This document shows, one piece after another, positions 53,381 through 62,843 of a DNA stretch of 64,000 nucleotides (the first letter of the stretch is position 1; each line of letters begins with the position of its first letter). The notes under the pieces were generated by a model. It ran no database searches. It saw nothing but the letters and a program-made list of their open reading frames with translations, and was not told where the DNA came from. A program made the position numbers and the translations under genes. This DNA comes from Bacteroidia bacterium (GTDB taxonomy: Bacteria; Bacteroidota; Bacteroidia; Bacteroidales; Paludibacteraceae): positions 1 to 64,000 of the forward strand of contig RZYM01000005.1 in the NCBI GenBank assembly GCA_009930305.1. Direction: 5' to 3'.

Positions 53381-54631
53381 TTATCCTTTTATTGCAGCAA
53401 TACCCGGTAATACTTTACCTTCGATAGCTTCCAATAAAGCTCCACCACCGGTTGAGATGTATGATACTTGGTCTGCCATACCAAATTTATTGATACATGC
53501 AACAGAATCACCACCACCGATAAGAGAGAATGCACCCTTTGCAGTTGCTTTTGCGATAGCATCAGCTATAGCACGAGAGCCTCCGGTGAAATTATCGAAT
53601 TCGAATACTCCTGCAGGGCCGTTCCAAAGAATTGTTTTTGCATCTTCAATAGCATCAGCAAATGCTTTACGTGTTTCAGGACCTGCATCTAAGCCTTCCC
53701 ATCCTTCGGGTATAGCGTTTGATGGAACAATTTTTGTGTTTGCATCATTGCTAAAGCTATCAGCAGCAACACAATCAGTTCCTAATACCAAATTAATCCC
53801 TTTTTCTTTTGCTTTCTTTACGATGTCAAGAGCCAAATCCAATTTGTCGTTTTCGCAGATTGAGTTACCAACTTCGCCACCTAAAGCTTTTGCAAAAGTA
53901 TATGTCATACCACCGCATAAGATAAGATTGTCAACTTTGTCCATTAAGTTTTCTATAATACCTATTTTGGTAGAAACTTTTGAACCACCCATAATAGCTG
54001 TAAATGGGCGTTTAATATTACTTAAAATATTATCAACTGCGTTTACTTCTTTCTCCATCAAATAACCTAACATTTTGTCGTCAGTTCCGAAGAAATCAGC
54101 GATAACAGCTGTTGATGCGTGTTTACGATGTGCTGTTCCAAATGCATCGTTGATATAGCAATCAGCATAAGATGCTAAAGTTTTAGCAAATTCTTTTTGT
54201 GATGCTTTCATTGCTTTTTTTGCTTCTTCGTAGCGAGGATCTTCTTTTTCTATGTCAGTTGGTTTACCTTCTTCTTCAGCATAGAAACGTAGATTTTCCA
54301 ATAATAAAACCTCGCCTGCTTTCAATTCAGCAGCAGCTTGTGATGCTTTTGCACAATCAGGAGCAAATTTTACTGTTGTGCCCAATGTTTTGGATACTGC
54401 ATCTAGGATTTGTTTCAATGAATATTTAGCAGCAACTTTGCCTTTTGGTTTGCCCATGTGACTCATTATAATTAGGCTACCTCCATCGTTCAAAACTTTT
54501 TTCAATGTAGGTAGGGCGCCACGTATACGTGTGTCATCTGTGATGTTTCCGTTTTCGTCTAGTGGTACGTTAAAGTCAACGCGGACAATTGCTTTCTTTC
54601 CAGCAAATTTGTAATTGTCAATAGTTTGCAT
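53381..54631 (-). CDS. pgk: Phosphoglycerate kinase
   Basis: 416 residues. [13 protein letters not shown] at the start, [33 protein letters not shown] in the hinge region and [13 protein letters not shown] near the end are the full set of PGK motifs. It makes ATP from 1,3-bisphosphoglycerate in glycolysis. It is 26 bases after the CAP-domain gene and may be co-transcribed with it. Codon choice looks regular, as expected for a highly expressed enzyme. Confidence 0.98.
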   Translation of the reverse strand: MQTIDNYKFAGKKAIVRVDFNVPLDENGNITDDTRIRGALPTLKKVLNDGGSLIIMSHMGKPKGKVAAKYSLKQILDAVSKTLGTTVKFAPDCAKASQAAAELKAGEVLLLENLRFYAEEEGKPTDIEKEDPRYEEAKKAMKASQKEFAKTLASYADCYINDAFGTAHRKHASTAVIADFFGTDDKMLGYLMEKEVNAVDNILSNIKRPFTAIMGGSKVSTKIGIIENLMDKVDNLILCGGMTYTFAKALGGEVGNSICENDKLDLALDIVKKAKEKGINLVLGTDCVAADSFSNDANTKIVPSNAIPEGWEGLDAGPETRKAFADAIEDAKTILWNGPAGVFEFDNFTGGSRAIADAIAKATAKGAFSLIGGGDSVACINKFGMADQVSYISTGGGALLEAIEGKVLPGIAAIKG

Positions 54632-54657
54632 AATGATTAGTATTAAAAAATTTGATA

Positions 54658-55182
54658 TTATTCTGGTATATTTTTTTGAGTTTTGTCTTTTTTCGATTTA
54701 ACTACGGGTTGAGCTAAAATCAATACCCAAAAATCGCCACTACGTGCAGCTCCTAAAGAAGTAGATTGTTTACTCATGATGTTTTGACACGATTCAGGAT
54801 TATTCAACCAATAGTCAATAGCTGTATTCTCGTTACCTGCAATAAATGCTATATTTTCGCATGCAAATTTTGTATTGAAGTTTGCATCTGCCAATCTACT
54901 TTCAAGTGTACTTCCATCTATACCGACATGACTTAAAAATAGGAAATTGTTCTTTGAACTTTTATTGTTGTCTTTTAAGTGGTCTGAATAAGATTTTGCA
55001 ATTTCAGCTAATTCTTTATCCCAGTTTACGCTTGTAACAGGCTTTAGTTCGGAGGTACCACAAGTACAGCCTTCTGCACGAAGTTCATTTATGGCATCTA
55101 GCATTACCCCTTGGTCTATTTGTGCCGATAACGGCAGGAATGCCCATGTAAACACTAATATTAATAGTAAGTATCGTTTCAT
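54658..55182 (-). CDS. Secreted CAP-domain (SCP/PR-1-like) protein
   Basis: 174 residues from the ATG at 55182; the frame extends to a TTG at 55206, but that codon is inside the TACCTTTG promoter box. A signal peptide ([17 protein letters not shown]) leads to a CAP fold: [44 protein letters not shown] (conserved His), FACENIAF (conserved Glu) and a final WVLILAQPV strand. The cysteines 32/34 equivalents in CTCG are extra. Bacterial CAP proteins have unclear functions in the envelope or outside. Possibly in one transcript with pgk. Confidence 0.9.
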   Translation of the reverse strand: MKRYLLLILVFTWAFLPLSAQIDQGVMLDAINELRAEGCTCGTSELKPVTSVNWDKELAEIAKSYSDHLKDNNKSSKNNFLFLSHVGIDGSTLESRLADANFNTKFACENIAFIAGNENTAIDYWLNNPESCQNIMSKQSTSLGAARSGDFWVLILAQPVVKSKKDKTQKNIPE

Positions 55183-55203
55183 ATTTGATGCGAAATTACT
55201 TTG

Positions 55204-55211
55204 CAAAGGTA
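55204..55211 (-). promoter_or_regulatory. Promoter -7 box of the CAP-domain gene
   Basis: TACCTTTG on the minus strand, 21 bases before the ATG at 55182. An A/T inverted repeat (arms 55223-55231 and 55239-55247) sits at the -33 position. Confidence 0.6.
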
Positions 55212-55344
55212 TAGAAAAACGATTTAAAAAACGAATAATTTTTTAAACAATAAGATGATAAATGTAATGTATTAATAAGCTTGACTATATATTACAAACA
55301 TTATGTGATAGATAAAAATACAAATTCATAAATGCGTGTATTTA

Positions 55345-55374
55345 TTGCTTTTATGATAAATATTTGTATATTTG
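55345..55374 (+). promoter_or_regulatory. Promoter of the alpha-amylase gene
   Basis: TTG (55345-55347), exactly 19 bases, TATATTTG (55367-55374). The leader to the ATG at 55402 is about 20 bases. The rest of the 219-base gap to the CAP gene holds an A/T inverted repeat and nothing else I can name. Confidence 0.8.
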
Positions 55375-55401
55375 CCAAACCGAACCTTTAAACTAAATTA
55401 T

Positions 55402-58056
55402 ATGAAAAAAATGTATTTTAGAGCTGCAAGAATATATTTTTTATTTTTATTAGCTCTCTTTTGCTCATCACCTCTTTCTGCTGACGTTGAAAAGAAAGTT
55501 GTTCTACAAGCTTTCTGGTGGGATTATTGGCACAATAATTATCCTAATTCTTATGCAAATTATTTGACTGAATTAGCTCCGCGTTTAAAAGAACTTGAAA
55601 TTAATGCGGTTTGGGTACCTCCATTTTACAAAAACACACATTCAGGTTCTGTCGGATATTCTCCATTTGATCATTATGATTTAGGAGATAAGTATCAGAA
55701 AGGGTCAAATACTACCCGGTTCGGTACTAAGGATGAGGTATTGAGAATGATTGCTGTTATGCACGCAAATGGAATAGAGGTTATTGAAGACGCCGTTTTA
55801 AATCACGTTGACGGAGCAGGTTCTGAAAAAGAAGGAAATGGTGGCGAAGACCCGAATGCGTGGGATGATAAATGGAAGAATTTCAGATACGTATCATACG
55901 CTACACCTGTTACTGATGGTTCGGAAACCGATTATTGGAGCCGTAGCGGAAGATGGGCAAAAAATTGGCCTAATTTCCATCCGAACCAAGCTCATAATTG
56001 TAATGATGGTAATTGGTGTTCTTCATGGTGGGGACCTGATATCTGCTATTATGAAAATGCATATGGGCAAAGTTCAAATGCTGTTGGATACAACCCGACA
56101 CAATCTGCCAATTATATGCGGAATCAAGCAAGAGATTGGCTTATGTGGTTTACAAAACAAACAGCTGTTGATGGTTACAGATGGGATGCAGTAAAACACT
56201 TCCCTGAGTGGGCTCAACAAGATTTTGTGTACAATGTGAAATATTCGTTGCCGACGTGGTGTAAGGGTGGTGAGGCTATGTTTAATGTAGGCGAATTTAT
56301 TGATGGGAAAGAAAGAATAGATCAATATTGTAATGATGTAAAATATGCAAATGGCGGTTCTGAATTTCTGATGGGTGCGTACGATGTGCCATTGCGCGGA
56401 AGTATTAAAAATATAGTAAGTGCAGGAGGCTACGGAAATTTAGCCGATATACCCGGTGCTCAACTTAACATGCGATATGCAAATTATGCTACTCAAAAGA
56501 TACATCGTTCGTTGAATTATGTAAATAGTCATGACACATTTCGTCCTAAATTTGATGAAAATGGAAATTATACAGGTTGGGATACGAATAACGAAACCGG
56601 AGGTCATGTGGATCCATTCGATAAACGATTAGGTATGGCTTATGCAATAGCCTTGGCACTTGACGGAAACATGAGCATTTATATGGAAGATTTATTTAAT
56701 TTGTCGAATGGTAAACGTTGGACACACGATCCTAAAAGTGAAGAAGAATTACCTGTGCGTAATGCTATTAAGAATTTAATATGGTGTCATCAAAATTTGG
56801 ACTTTAAATACGGCGATTACAAAGTGCGTTGGCAAGATGGAGATTTATTAGTTGTGGAACGTTCAGGAAAGGCTATAATTGCAATAACAGATAACGGATC
56901 AAGCGATAGGGAAGAATGGATTGATACAGACTTCAGAGGAGTTGAAATGAAAGATTATTCAGGAAGTGTATCAGGCACTCGTACTGCATACGCAGACGGA
57001 CGATTTCTAGTTAAAGTTACTAATACCGGTACCGGTTTGGGTTATGCAGTTTGGGCACCTTCAAATAAAGAAACAAACTATACGCCATATCGTTCGCATA
57101 CAACTGTTCAAGAATGGGAAATGGCTAACGATTTAGGCGATAGTCATTGTAAATCACTTGGTCAGGGCGGTGCACTACCTGAAAATTCTACAGCACAGCG
57201 TTTAGTAGGGAAAATTTATGCTGAAAAAGATAAAGAATTAAGTATTTTTATGCATCCTGCCGAAGAAGAAAATGATATCACTTTAGCGATTTATGATTTA
57301 GATGGCAATGCCTTATCAAAGGCAAATGGCACTCAAGATGTTATATTGACGTATACACCAACCCAAGCAGGCTGGATTGCAATTAAAGTATGGAATAATA
57401 GTACAAACAATATTGGTCAAAAAGTTTGGGTGAAAGCTACATACGAGGCACCTGCTGTTGTTACTGAAACAATGTCTGATGTTGCAGATACTCGTGCAAG
57501 TATATGGACAGGCAATAAGGGTACTACAGATTGGACCGATTGTGCTAACTGGGAACAAGGAATGGTTCCGACATCTTCTTCCATTGTTGTTATACCTAAT
57601 AACGGAATGGTACGTCCGCTTATTAATACTAATGTTACTATTAGTGAGTTGATTATTGAGAAAGGAAAAGGTTCTGCACAAAATCCTGATATTGTGGTAA
57701 ATGCAACATTAAATGTGACAGGGCTTTCAAAATCAATAGAAGGTAATAGTTTTATTTGTGGTGAAGGAATGGTTTATATGAACGAAAAAGAAGGAAACTT
57801 TGACTTATGTGCAACTGAAGTTTCTGAGATTAACGAAACGTCATTTTCTATATTCCCTAATCCTGTAACAAGTTTAATGACAATAACATCAGATTGTTTA
57901 CCGCAAACTGAGCTTATTATATATGATATGTCCGGTCGTATTGTAAGTAAAAATATATTTGATGAAACTATTGAAACAATTGATGTTTCTAACTTGTCGA
58001 ATGGCGTGTATTATGTGCGGTTAAATGGCAAAATCGAAAAATTTATTAAACGATAA
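55402..58056 (+). CDS. Secreted alpha-amylase (GH13) with T9SS sorting domain
   Basis: 884 residues from the ATG at 55402; the TTG ten codons earlier belongs to the promoter. A signal peptide (IYFLFLLALFCSSPLSA) precedes the GH13 barrel: GYSPFDHYDLGDKY, EDAVLNH, DGYRWDAVKH (nucleophile Asp), FNVGEFID (acid/base Glu) and NSHDTFRP (third Asp). After the barrel and a C-terminal beta domain (to about 570) comes a beta-rich region (about 585-700), a linker domain (WTGNKGTTDWTDCANW), and at the end the type A T9SS sorting domain: FSIFPNPVTSLMTI, YDMSGRIV and GVYYVRLNGKIEKF. It should cut alpha-1,4 bonds in starch and be exported across the outer membrane and anchored or released by T9SS. It is not part of a Sus-type cluster. 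Confidence 0.95.
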   Translation: MKKMYFRAARIYFLFLLALFCSSPLSADVEKKVVLQAFWWDYWHNNYPNSYANYLTELAPRLKELEINAVWVPPFYKNTHSGSVGYSPFDHYDLGDKYQKGSNTTRFGTKDEVLRMIAVMHANGIEVIEDAVLNHVDGAGSEKEGNGGEDPNAWDDKWKNFRYVSYATPVTDGSETDYWSRSGRWAKNWPNFHPNQAHNCNDGNWCSSWWGPDICYYENAYGQSSNAVGYNPTQSANYMRNQARDWLMWFTKQTAVDGYRWDAVKHFPEWAQQDFVYNVKYSLPTWCKGGEAMFNVGEFIDGKERIDQYCNDVKYANGGSEFLMGAYDVPLRGSIKNIVSAGGYGNLADIPGAQLNMRYANYATQKIHRSLNYVNSHDTFRPKFDENGNYTGWDTNNETGGHVDPFDKRLGMAYAIALALDGNMSIYMEDLFNLSNGKRWTHDPKSEEELPVRNAIKNLIWCHQNLDFKYGDYKVRWQDGDLLVVERSGKAIIAITDNGSSDREEWIDTDFRGVEMKDYSGSVSGTRTAYADGRFLVKVTNTGTGLGYAVWAPSNKETNYTPYRSHTTVQEWEMANDLGDSHCKSLGQGGALPENSTAQRLVGKIYAEKDKELSIFMHPAEEENDITLAIYDLDGNALSKANGTQDVILTYTPTQAGWIAIKVWNNSTNNIGQKVWVKATYEAPAVVTETMSDVADTRASIWTGNKGTTDWTDCANWEQGMVPTSSSIVVIPNNGMVRPLINTNVTISELIIEKGKGSAQNPDIVVNATLNVTGLSKSIEGNSFICGEGMVYMNEKEGNFDLCATEVSEINETSFSIFPNPVTSLMTITSDCLPQTELIIYDMSGRIVSKNIFDETIETIDVSNLSNGVYYVRLNGKIEKFIKR

Positions 58057-58063
58057 CTCTCAT

Positions 58064-58103
58064 AAAAAAATGCTTAATAACTTTTGATTATTAAGCATTT
58101 TTT
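58064..58103. terminator. Bidirectional terminator between amylase and panB
   Basis: Arms TGCTTAATAA/TTATTAAGCA (58071-58080 with 58088-58097), 7-base loop, A run on the left and T run on the right, so it works for both convergent genes. Confidence 0.88.
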
Positions 58104-58127
58104 GTATAGATATTGAATGTATTGTCT

Positions 58128-58949
58128 TTAATATTGTTCGCTTTCGTTTGGAAAGTCTTGACTTTTTACGTCTTTTATGTATTGCTTAACAGCTGATGTT
58201 GCAATTTCATTGATGTCAGCATATCTGCGAAGGAATCTTGGCGAAAAACCTTGAGAGATGCCCAACATATCGTGCATTACTAAAACTTGTCCGTCAACAT
58301 AACCACCTGCACCTATGCCAATAACAGGTATACTTAGTAATTGTGCAACTTTTTGAGCAAGTTTGGCAGGTATTTTTTCTAGTACGATTCCATAGCAACC
58401 AGCTTCTTCAAGAAGTTTTGCATCTTCAAGAAGTTTCTCAGCCTCAGCCTTTTCTTTTGCTCTTACAGTGTATGTACCATATTTATTGATAGATTGAGGC
58501 ATTAATCCAAGATGTCCCATTACAGGAATACCTGCATCAATAATTTTCTTAATATCTTCGACAATTTCCTTACCACCTTCTATTTTTAAGGAATCTGCAC
58601 CTGTTTCTTTCATAATTCTAATCGCAGCTTCAAGTGACATTCTAGGATTACCTGAACATGTTCCAAAAGGCATATCTACAACAACCAAGGCTCTTTTTGC
58701 AGCACGAGCAACGCCTCTTGCTAAAAATATCATTTCATTTAATGTAATTGGTAGAGTTGTTACATTTCCACAAATAACGTTAGATGCAGAATCCCCAACC
58801 AAAATAACATCCATTCCGGCTTCATCGATTATTGTTGCCATTGAATAGTCGTATGCAGTAAGCATACTGATTTTTTCACCACGCATTTTCATTTCTAACA
58901 AACGATGTGTAGTGACTTTTCTTTGATCTTCAATTTGATGTATAGACAT
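58128..58949 (-). CDS. panB: 3-methyl-2-oxobutanoate hydroxymethyltransferase
   Basis: 273 residues, decameric TIM-barrel family. [12 protein letters not shown] near the start, [11 protein letters not shown] and VVDMPFGTC (the two metal-binding Asp), KIEGG (substrate Glu) and GIVLEKIPA (catalytic Glu) are all present. It makes ketopantoate, first step of pantothenate and coenzyme A synthesis. panC and panD are not next to it; coaBC, a later step, is at the right end of the window but unlinked. Confidence 0.96.
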   Translation of the reverse strand: MSIHQIEDQRKVTTHRLLEMKMRGEKISMLTAYDYSMATIIDEAGMDVILVGDSASNVICGNVTTLPITLNEMIFLARGVARAAKRALVVVDMPFGTCSGNPRMSLEAAIRIMKETGADSLKIEGGKEIVEDIKKIIDAGIPVMGHLGLMPQSINKYGTYTVRAKEKAEAEKLLEDAKLLEEAGCYGIVLEKIPAKLAQKVAQLLSIPVIGIGAGGYVDGQVLVMHDMLGISQGFSPRFLRRYADINEIATSAVKQYIKDVKSQDFPNESEQY

Positions 58950-58983
58950 GTTCTACTTTTTTATTTTTATAATAAAGAAGTGG

Positions 58984-58991
58984 CAAAGTTA
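58984..58991 (-). promoter_or_regulatory. Promoter -7 box of panB
   Basis: TAACTTTG on the minus strand, 34 bases before the panB ATG, divergent from the box at 59004-59011. Confidence 0.55.
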
Positions 58992-59003
58992 CTGTTTATT
59001 TTG

Positions 59004-59011
59004 TACTTTTG
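59004..59011 (+). promoter_or_regulatory. Promoter -7 box of the small acidic protein / acyltransferase / glycosyltransferase unit
   Basis: TACTTTTG on the plus strand, 29 bases before the ATG at 59041. Confidence 0.55.
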
Positions 59012-59040
59012 CATATTAGTAATAATATAAAATTAGACTT

Positions 59041-59328
59041 ATGTCATCAGAACAAAATCTAGCAGCTTACGATGACGATGACGCCATCGCTTTTATTCTA
59101 AAAAACATATCTTCAGATTACCAACCAGTTTTTGAAAATGACGATATTCAATATTTTTTAGACTTAATGTATGAAATGGATGAAAAGTTCATTGTAGATG
59201 AGGATGAATTAATATCTAAAATTATCAAAGAGTCTAAAAAAGATGGAATGGATAAGTTTACTCCAGAAAATGTTGCTGCATTATTAAATGCAGAGAATGA
59301 GTATTCTAAATCAATAGGTTTGTTTTAA
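59041..59328 (+). CDS. Small acidic protein of unknown function
   Basis: 95 residues, about 25 of them Asp or Glu, with a DDDDA cluster at 11-15 and DEKFIVDEDELISKIIKE in the middle. It has no signal peptide, membrane helix or cysteine. Predicted mostly helical. I do not recognise the family by name. Its stop overlaps the start of the lipid A acyltransferase by one base (TAATG), so translation is coupled and a link to lipid A or lipid A-enzyme control is plausible but unproven. Confidence 0.8.
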   Translation: MSSEQNLAAYDDDDAIAFILKNISSDYQPVFENDDIQYFLDLMYEMDEKFIVDEDELISKIIKESKKDGMDKFTPENVAALLNAENEYSKSIGLF

Positions 59329-60206
59329 TGAAAACATTATTCTCTTTAATCGCGAGATTACCTTGGTGTATACTTTTCGCGTTTTCTGATTTTTGCTATT
59401 TAATTGTATATTATGTAGCACGATATAGGCGTAAGATTGTTCGGAAGAATTTAGTAAATTCATTTCCTAAGAAAGATCTCAACTCAATAATAAAACTTGA
59501 AAAAAAATTTTACCATCATTTTTGTGATATGTTTATAGAGACAATAAAATTGTTTCATATAAGTGTTCCTGAAGTGCAAAAGCATTTCAAATTTACAAAT
59601 ATTGAAGAAATAAAAGAATCTTTAACCGCAGGTGATAAATTATTCATGTTTGCTGCCCATCATGCTTGTTGGGAACAAGTTACGTTATTATCAATTTATT
59701 TTGAATACCCATCTATGCATTTCTACAAACAATTGACGAATAAAACTTTTGATGCCATGATGTTGGAAATGCGACAAAAATTTGGCTCAATTTCGATAGA
59801 AACTAATAATGGCATGCGCGAATTGGCAAAGAGAGACAAAGAGGGTGGGTCCCATATAACCTGTTTTATAGTTGATCAGGCTCCTCTGCCCCAATCACGT
59901 CAATATTGGACAAGGTTTATGAATCAGGATACTCCATTTATCGTAACTGCAGAACGTATGGCTAGGAAATTTAATTATAAGGTTTGTTACTTTCGAGTAG
60001 TAAGAGTTAAAAGAGGATATTACGAATCAACTATACTTCCAATGTTCGATAGTGCAGCAAATACTTCAGAAAATGAGATAACTCAGATGTATACCGAGAT
60101 GTTGGAAACGGATATCCGTAACCAGCCCGAATGTTATTTGTGGTCGCATAATCGGTGGAAATATACAAAAAAGGATTATGAAAAAAACAGCCGTAATAAT
60201 TCTTAA
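59328..60206 (+). CDS. Lipid A acyltransferase, LpxL/HtrB family
   Basis: 292 residues. One N-terminal membrane helix (about 9-30), then the HX4E catalytic motif AAHHACWEQ (His and Glu) near residue 113. FIVDQAPLPQSRQYWTRFMNQDTPFIVTAE contains the conserved D-Q and substrate-binding block, and the C-terminal WSHNRWKYTKKDY is the expected ending. It adds a secondary acyl chain to lipid A at the inner membrane. The last 29 bases overlap the glycosyltransferase gene. Confidence 0.95.
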   Translation: MKTLFSLIARLPWCILFAFSDFCYLIVYYVARYRRKIVRKNLVNSFPKKDLNSIIKLEKKFYHHFCDMFIETIKLFHISVPEVQKHFKFTNIEEIKESLTAGDKLFMFAAHHACWEQVTLLSIYFEYPSMHFYKQLTNKTFDAMMLEMRQKFGSISIETNNGMRELAKRDKEGGSHITCFIVDQAPLPQSRQYWTRFMNQDTPFIVTAERMARKFNYKVCYFRVVRVKRGYYESTILPMFDSAANTSENEITQMYTEMLETDIRNQPECYLWSHNRWKYTKKDYEKNSRNNS

Positions 60207-61209
60207 TTGGAATGGCAAATCGTTTTTACAAAAATATTTACCAAAACTAATTGAGTACACTCCGGAAGTTGATGCTGATATTTACGTAGCTGATAATGCA
60301 TCAACTGATGATTCTGTTGATTTTTTAAAACAAAATTTTCAGACTGTAAAACTTATAGAATTTAAAAAAAACTATGGCTTTGCAGAAGGTTATAATTTAG
60401 CAATAGCTAAGGTTGATACAGAATATGTTGTATTGCTGAATTCTGATGTAGAGGTTACAGCAGGTTGGTTAAAATCACCTATTGACTATATGGATGAGAA
60501 TCCTCTTGTTGCTGCTTGTCAACCTAAAATATTACAAATAAACAATCATAATCTTTTTGAATTCGCAGGTGCTAGTGGTGGATATATAGATATCTTAGGA
60601 TATCCTTTCTGTCGTGGTCGTATTTTGTCTGATATGGAATCTGATAATGGTCAATATAATGATGTAAGACGAGTTTTTTGGGCAAGTGGTGCCTGCTTAA
60701 TTATAAGGCGTAATGATTTTCAGGAATATGGAGGTTTGGATGCTTTGTTTTTTGCTCATCAGGAAGAAATTGATTTGTGTTGGCGATTAAATGCACGTGG
60801 AAGGATAGTTGCTGTTGTGCCTCAAAGTGTTGTATATCATGTAGGCGGAGGTACTCTTAGCGCAGAAAATCCGCATAAAACATATCTCAATTTCAGAAAT
60901 AACTTGTGTATGTTGTATAAAAATGTACCTATTTTATCTTTGTGGTGGGTTTGGATTATTAGATTCTTTTTAGACTACTTAGCTGCTATAATAATGCTTT
61001 TTCAGGGAAAGAAGAAGGATGCATCAGCTGCAATAAAAGGCAGATTAGCCTCGTATTCAATGTGTTGTTCGCTGAGAGAAAAACGTAGAGAAAATATGCA
61101 GAAATATATAACTAAACGAATTCCGGTTATATTTAAAGGCAGTATTCTATTCTCTTATTATGTTTTAGGGAAAAATAAATTTTCTCAATTGTTGTTCAGT
61201 AAATCTTGA
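60178..61209 (+). CDS. Glycosyltransferase family 2, rhamnosyltransferase-like
   Basis: 343 residues. The GT-A fold shows in VIILNWNGKSFLQKYL, VADNASTDDSVDFL, the DxD-type LLNSDVEV, and ACLIIRRNDFQEYGGLDALFFAHQEEIDLCWRL. A membrane-associated stretch (WWVWIIRFFLDYLAAIIMLF) lies near residue 262. This branch transfers sugars in surface polysaccharide or lipopolysaccharide synthesis. Overlap with the acyltransferase suggests a shared envelope role. Its 3' end overlaps recN (convergent) by 25 bases. Confidence 0.94.
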   Translation: MKKTAVIILNWNGKSFLQKYLPKLIEYTPEVDADIYVADNASTDDSVDFLKQNFQTVKLIEFKKNYGFAEGYNLAIAKVDTEYVVLLNSDVEVTAGWLKSPIDYMDENPLVAACQPKILQINNHNLFEFAGASGGYIDILGYPFCRGRILSDMESDNGQYNDVRRVFWASGACLIIRRNDFQEYGGLDALFFAHQEEIDLCWRLNARGRIVAVVPQSVVYHVGGGTLSAENPHKTYLNFRNNLCMLYKNVPILSLWWVWIIRFFLDYLAAIIMLFQGKKKDASAAIKGRLASYSMCCSLREKRRENMQKYITKRIPVIFKGSILFSYYVLGKNKFSQLLFSKS

Positions 61210-62837
61210 GCATTTTCTATAGCAGCACTGCTAATAGCTGTTCCACTTAACATTTTTGCAATTTCTTCAATTCTTTCGTTTTGATCAAGTAGTTTTACAT
61301 GTGTCTCAGTGCCGTCTTCGTTTTTCTTGTATACCATATAATGAATACTACCTTTTGCTGCTATTTGAGGAAGGTGGGTGATGCATATTATTTGAGAATG
61401 TAATCCCATTTCTTTTAAGATATTTCCCATTTTTGCAGCAATTTCGCCTGATATACCCGTATCAATCTCGTCAAATATTAAAGTAGGTAGATTTTCAGAT
61501 TTAGCTATCATAGCTTTTATACAAAGCATCAATCTTGATATCTCACCACCTGATGCTATTTGAGCAACAGCTTGTGGCTTTTGTGATTTATTTGCAGAAA
61601 ATAAGAAAGAAACTTTATCAATTCCGCTACGGCTTGGAGTATCAGTTGTGTTTATTTTAATCACAAAATTTGCATTTGGAATACCTAAGTTTGATAAACT
61701 TGCTGTTAAATGTGATTCAATCTTCTTAACAGTGTTTTTTCTACTTTCTGATAGCGTAGATGCAATTTTTTGTAAATCAATGTTTAATAGATTCTCTTCT
61801 TGTTTGAGTTTAGCTATATTCTCGTCAGAATAGTTGAGCTCGGAAATCTTATCTTCCAATACTTTTTGAAGGTCTAATAATTCTGAAACATTTGCAACTT
61901 TGTGCTTTTGCAGTAGGGTGTATATTAAATCTAAACGTTCGCGTACTTGCTCCAAACGTTCAGGATTCATCTCAATTAACTCACAGCGTTTTGATATATC
62001 ATCAGCTATGTCTTTCAGTTCAATTGTACAACTACTTATTCTGTCGTGTAAGGCTTGTAATTCAGACTGGAAATTAGATGCTGTTTGTGTTTGATTTTCA
62101 GCTATACGCAGTAATGATATTGCTCCTGTTTCGTTGAGTAATGCATCTTCTGTTTGTGCCAATGCTGTTTTTAATTCGGATGCATGTTCTAAATACAGCA
62201 GATCACTTTCTAATTCAGGCAACTCGTCTGCACGTAATTTCGCATCACATAATTGCTTGTATTGGAACTCGATATAATTTAAGTCCTTTTTATCTGATGC
62301 AGCTAATGCTATAGTGTCTTTTAATAACTTCGATACTATACTATGTTTGTTGTATATTTCGCGATATCTATTTCTAATATCTTTATTTTCAGCAATGCAA
62401 TCTAAAACACTTAATTGAAACGAATCATCTTTAAGTAATAGGTTACTATGTTGCGAGTGAATATCTATTAGTTCGTCGCCTATGGCTTTTAAAATAGATA
62501 TATTTACAGGAGTGTCGTTAAGAAATAAACGTGATTTGCCGTTGCGTAATAACTCTCTTCTGAATATACATTCGTCGTAATAATCCAAATCGTTATCCTC
62601 AAATAGCTTTCTAATATTGTAGTTTGATATATCGAAAACGGCTTCAATTACACATTTTTCTTGACCATCGGAAATAGTTTTTAAATCGGCTCTATTACCT
62701 AAAACTAAACCTAATGCACCTAATAGAATTGATTTTCCCGCACCAGTCTCGCCCGTAATAACAGAAAACCCACTTGTAAAGTCCAAATCTAAGGATTTGA
62801 TCAAAACATAATTCTCTATGTGCAAACTGCGAAGCAT
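61185..62837 (-). CDS. recN: DNA repair protein RecN
   Basis: 550 residues, an SMC-like ATPase. Walker A GETGAGKSILLGALGLVLG lies near the start, a long coiled coil spans about 160-370, then the signature IASGGEISRLMLCIKAM and Walker B TLIFDEIDTGISGEIAAKMG. It works in double-strand break repair. It is 6 bases after the DUF4835 gene in a minus-strand run that includes coaBC. Confidence 0.96.
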   Translation of the reverse strand: MLRSLHIENYVLIKSLDLDFTSGFSVITGETGAGKSILLGALGLVLGNRADLKTISDGQEKCVIEAVFDISNYNIRKLFEDNDLDYYDECIFRRELLRNGKSRLFLNDTPVNISILKAIGDELIDIHSQHSNLLLKDDSFQLSVLDCIAENKDIRNRYREIYNKHSIVSKLLKDTIALAASDKKDLNYIEFQYKQLCDAKLRADELPELESDLLYLEHASELKTALAQTEDALLNETGAISLLRIAENQTQTASNFQSELQALHDRISSCTIELKDIADDISKRCELIEMNPERLEQVRERLDLIYTLLQKHKVANVSELLDLQKVLEDKISELNYSDENIAKLKQEENLLNIDLQKIASTLSESRKNTVKKIESHLTASLSNLGIPNANFVIKINTTDTPSRSGIDKVSFLFSANKSQKPQAVAQIASGGEISRLMLCIKAMIAKSENLPTLIFDEIDTGISGEIAAKMGNILKEMGLHSQIICITHLPQIAAKGSIHYMVYKKNEDGTETHVKLLDQNERIEEIAKMLSGTAISSAAIENAQDLLNNN

Positions 62838-62843
62838 GAAAAT

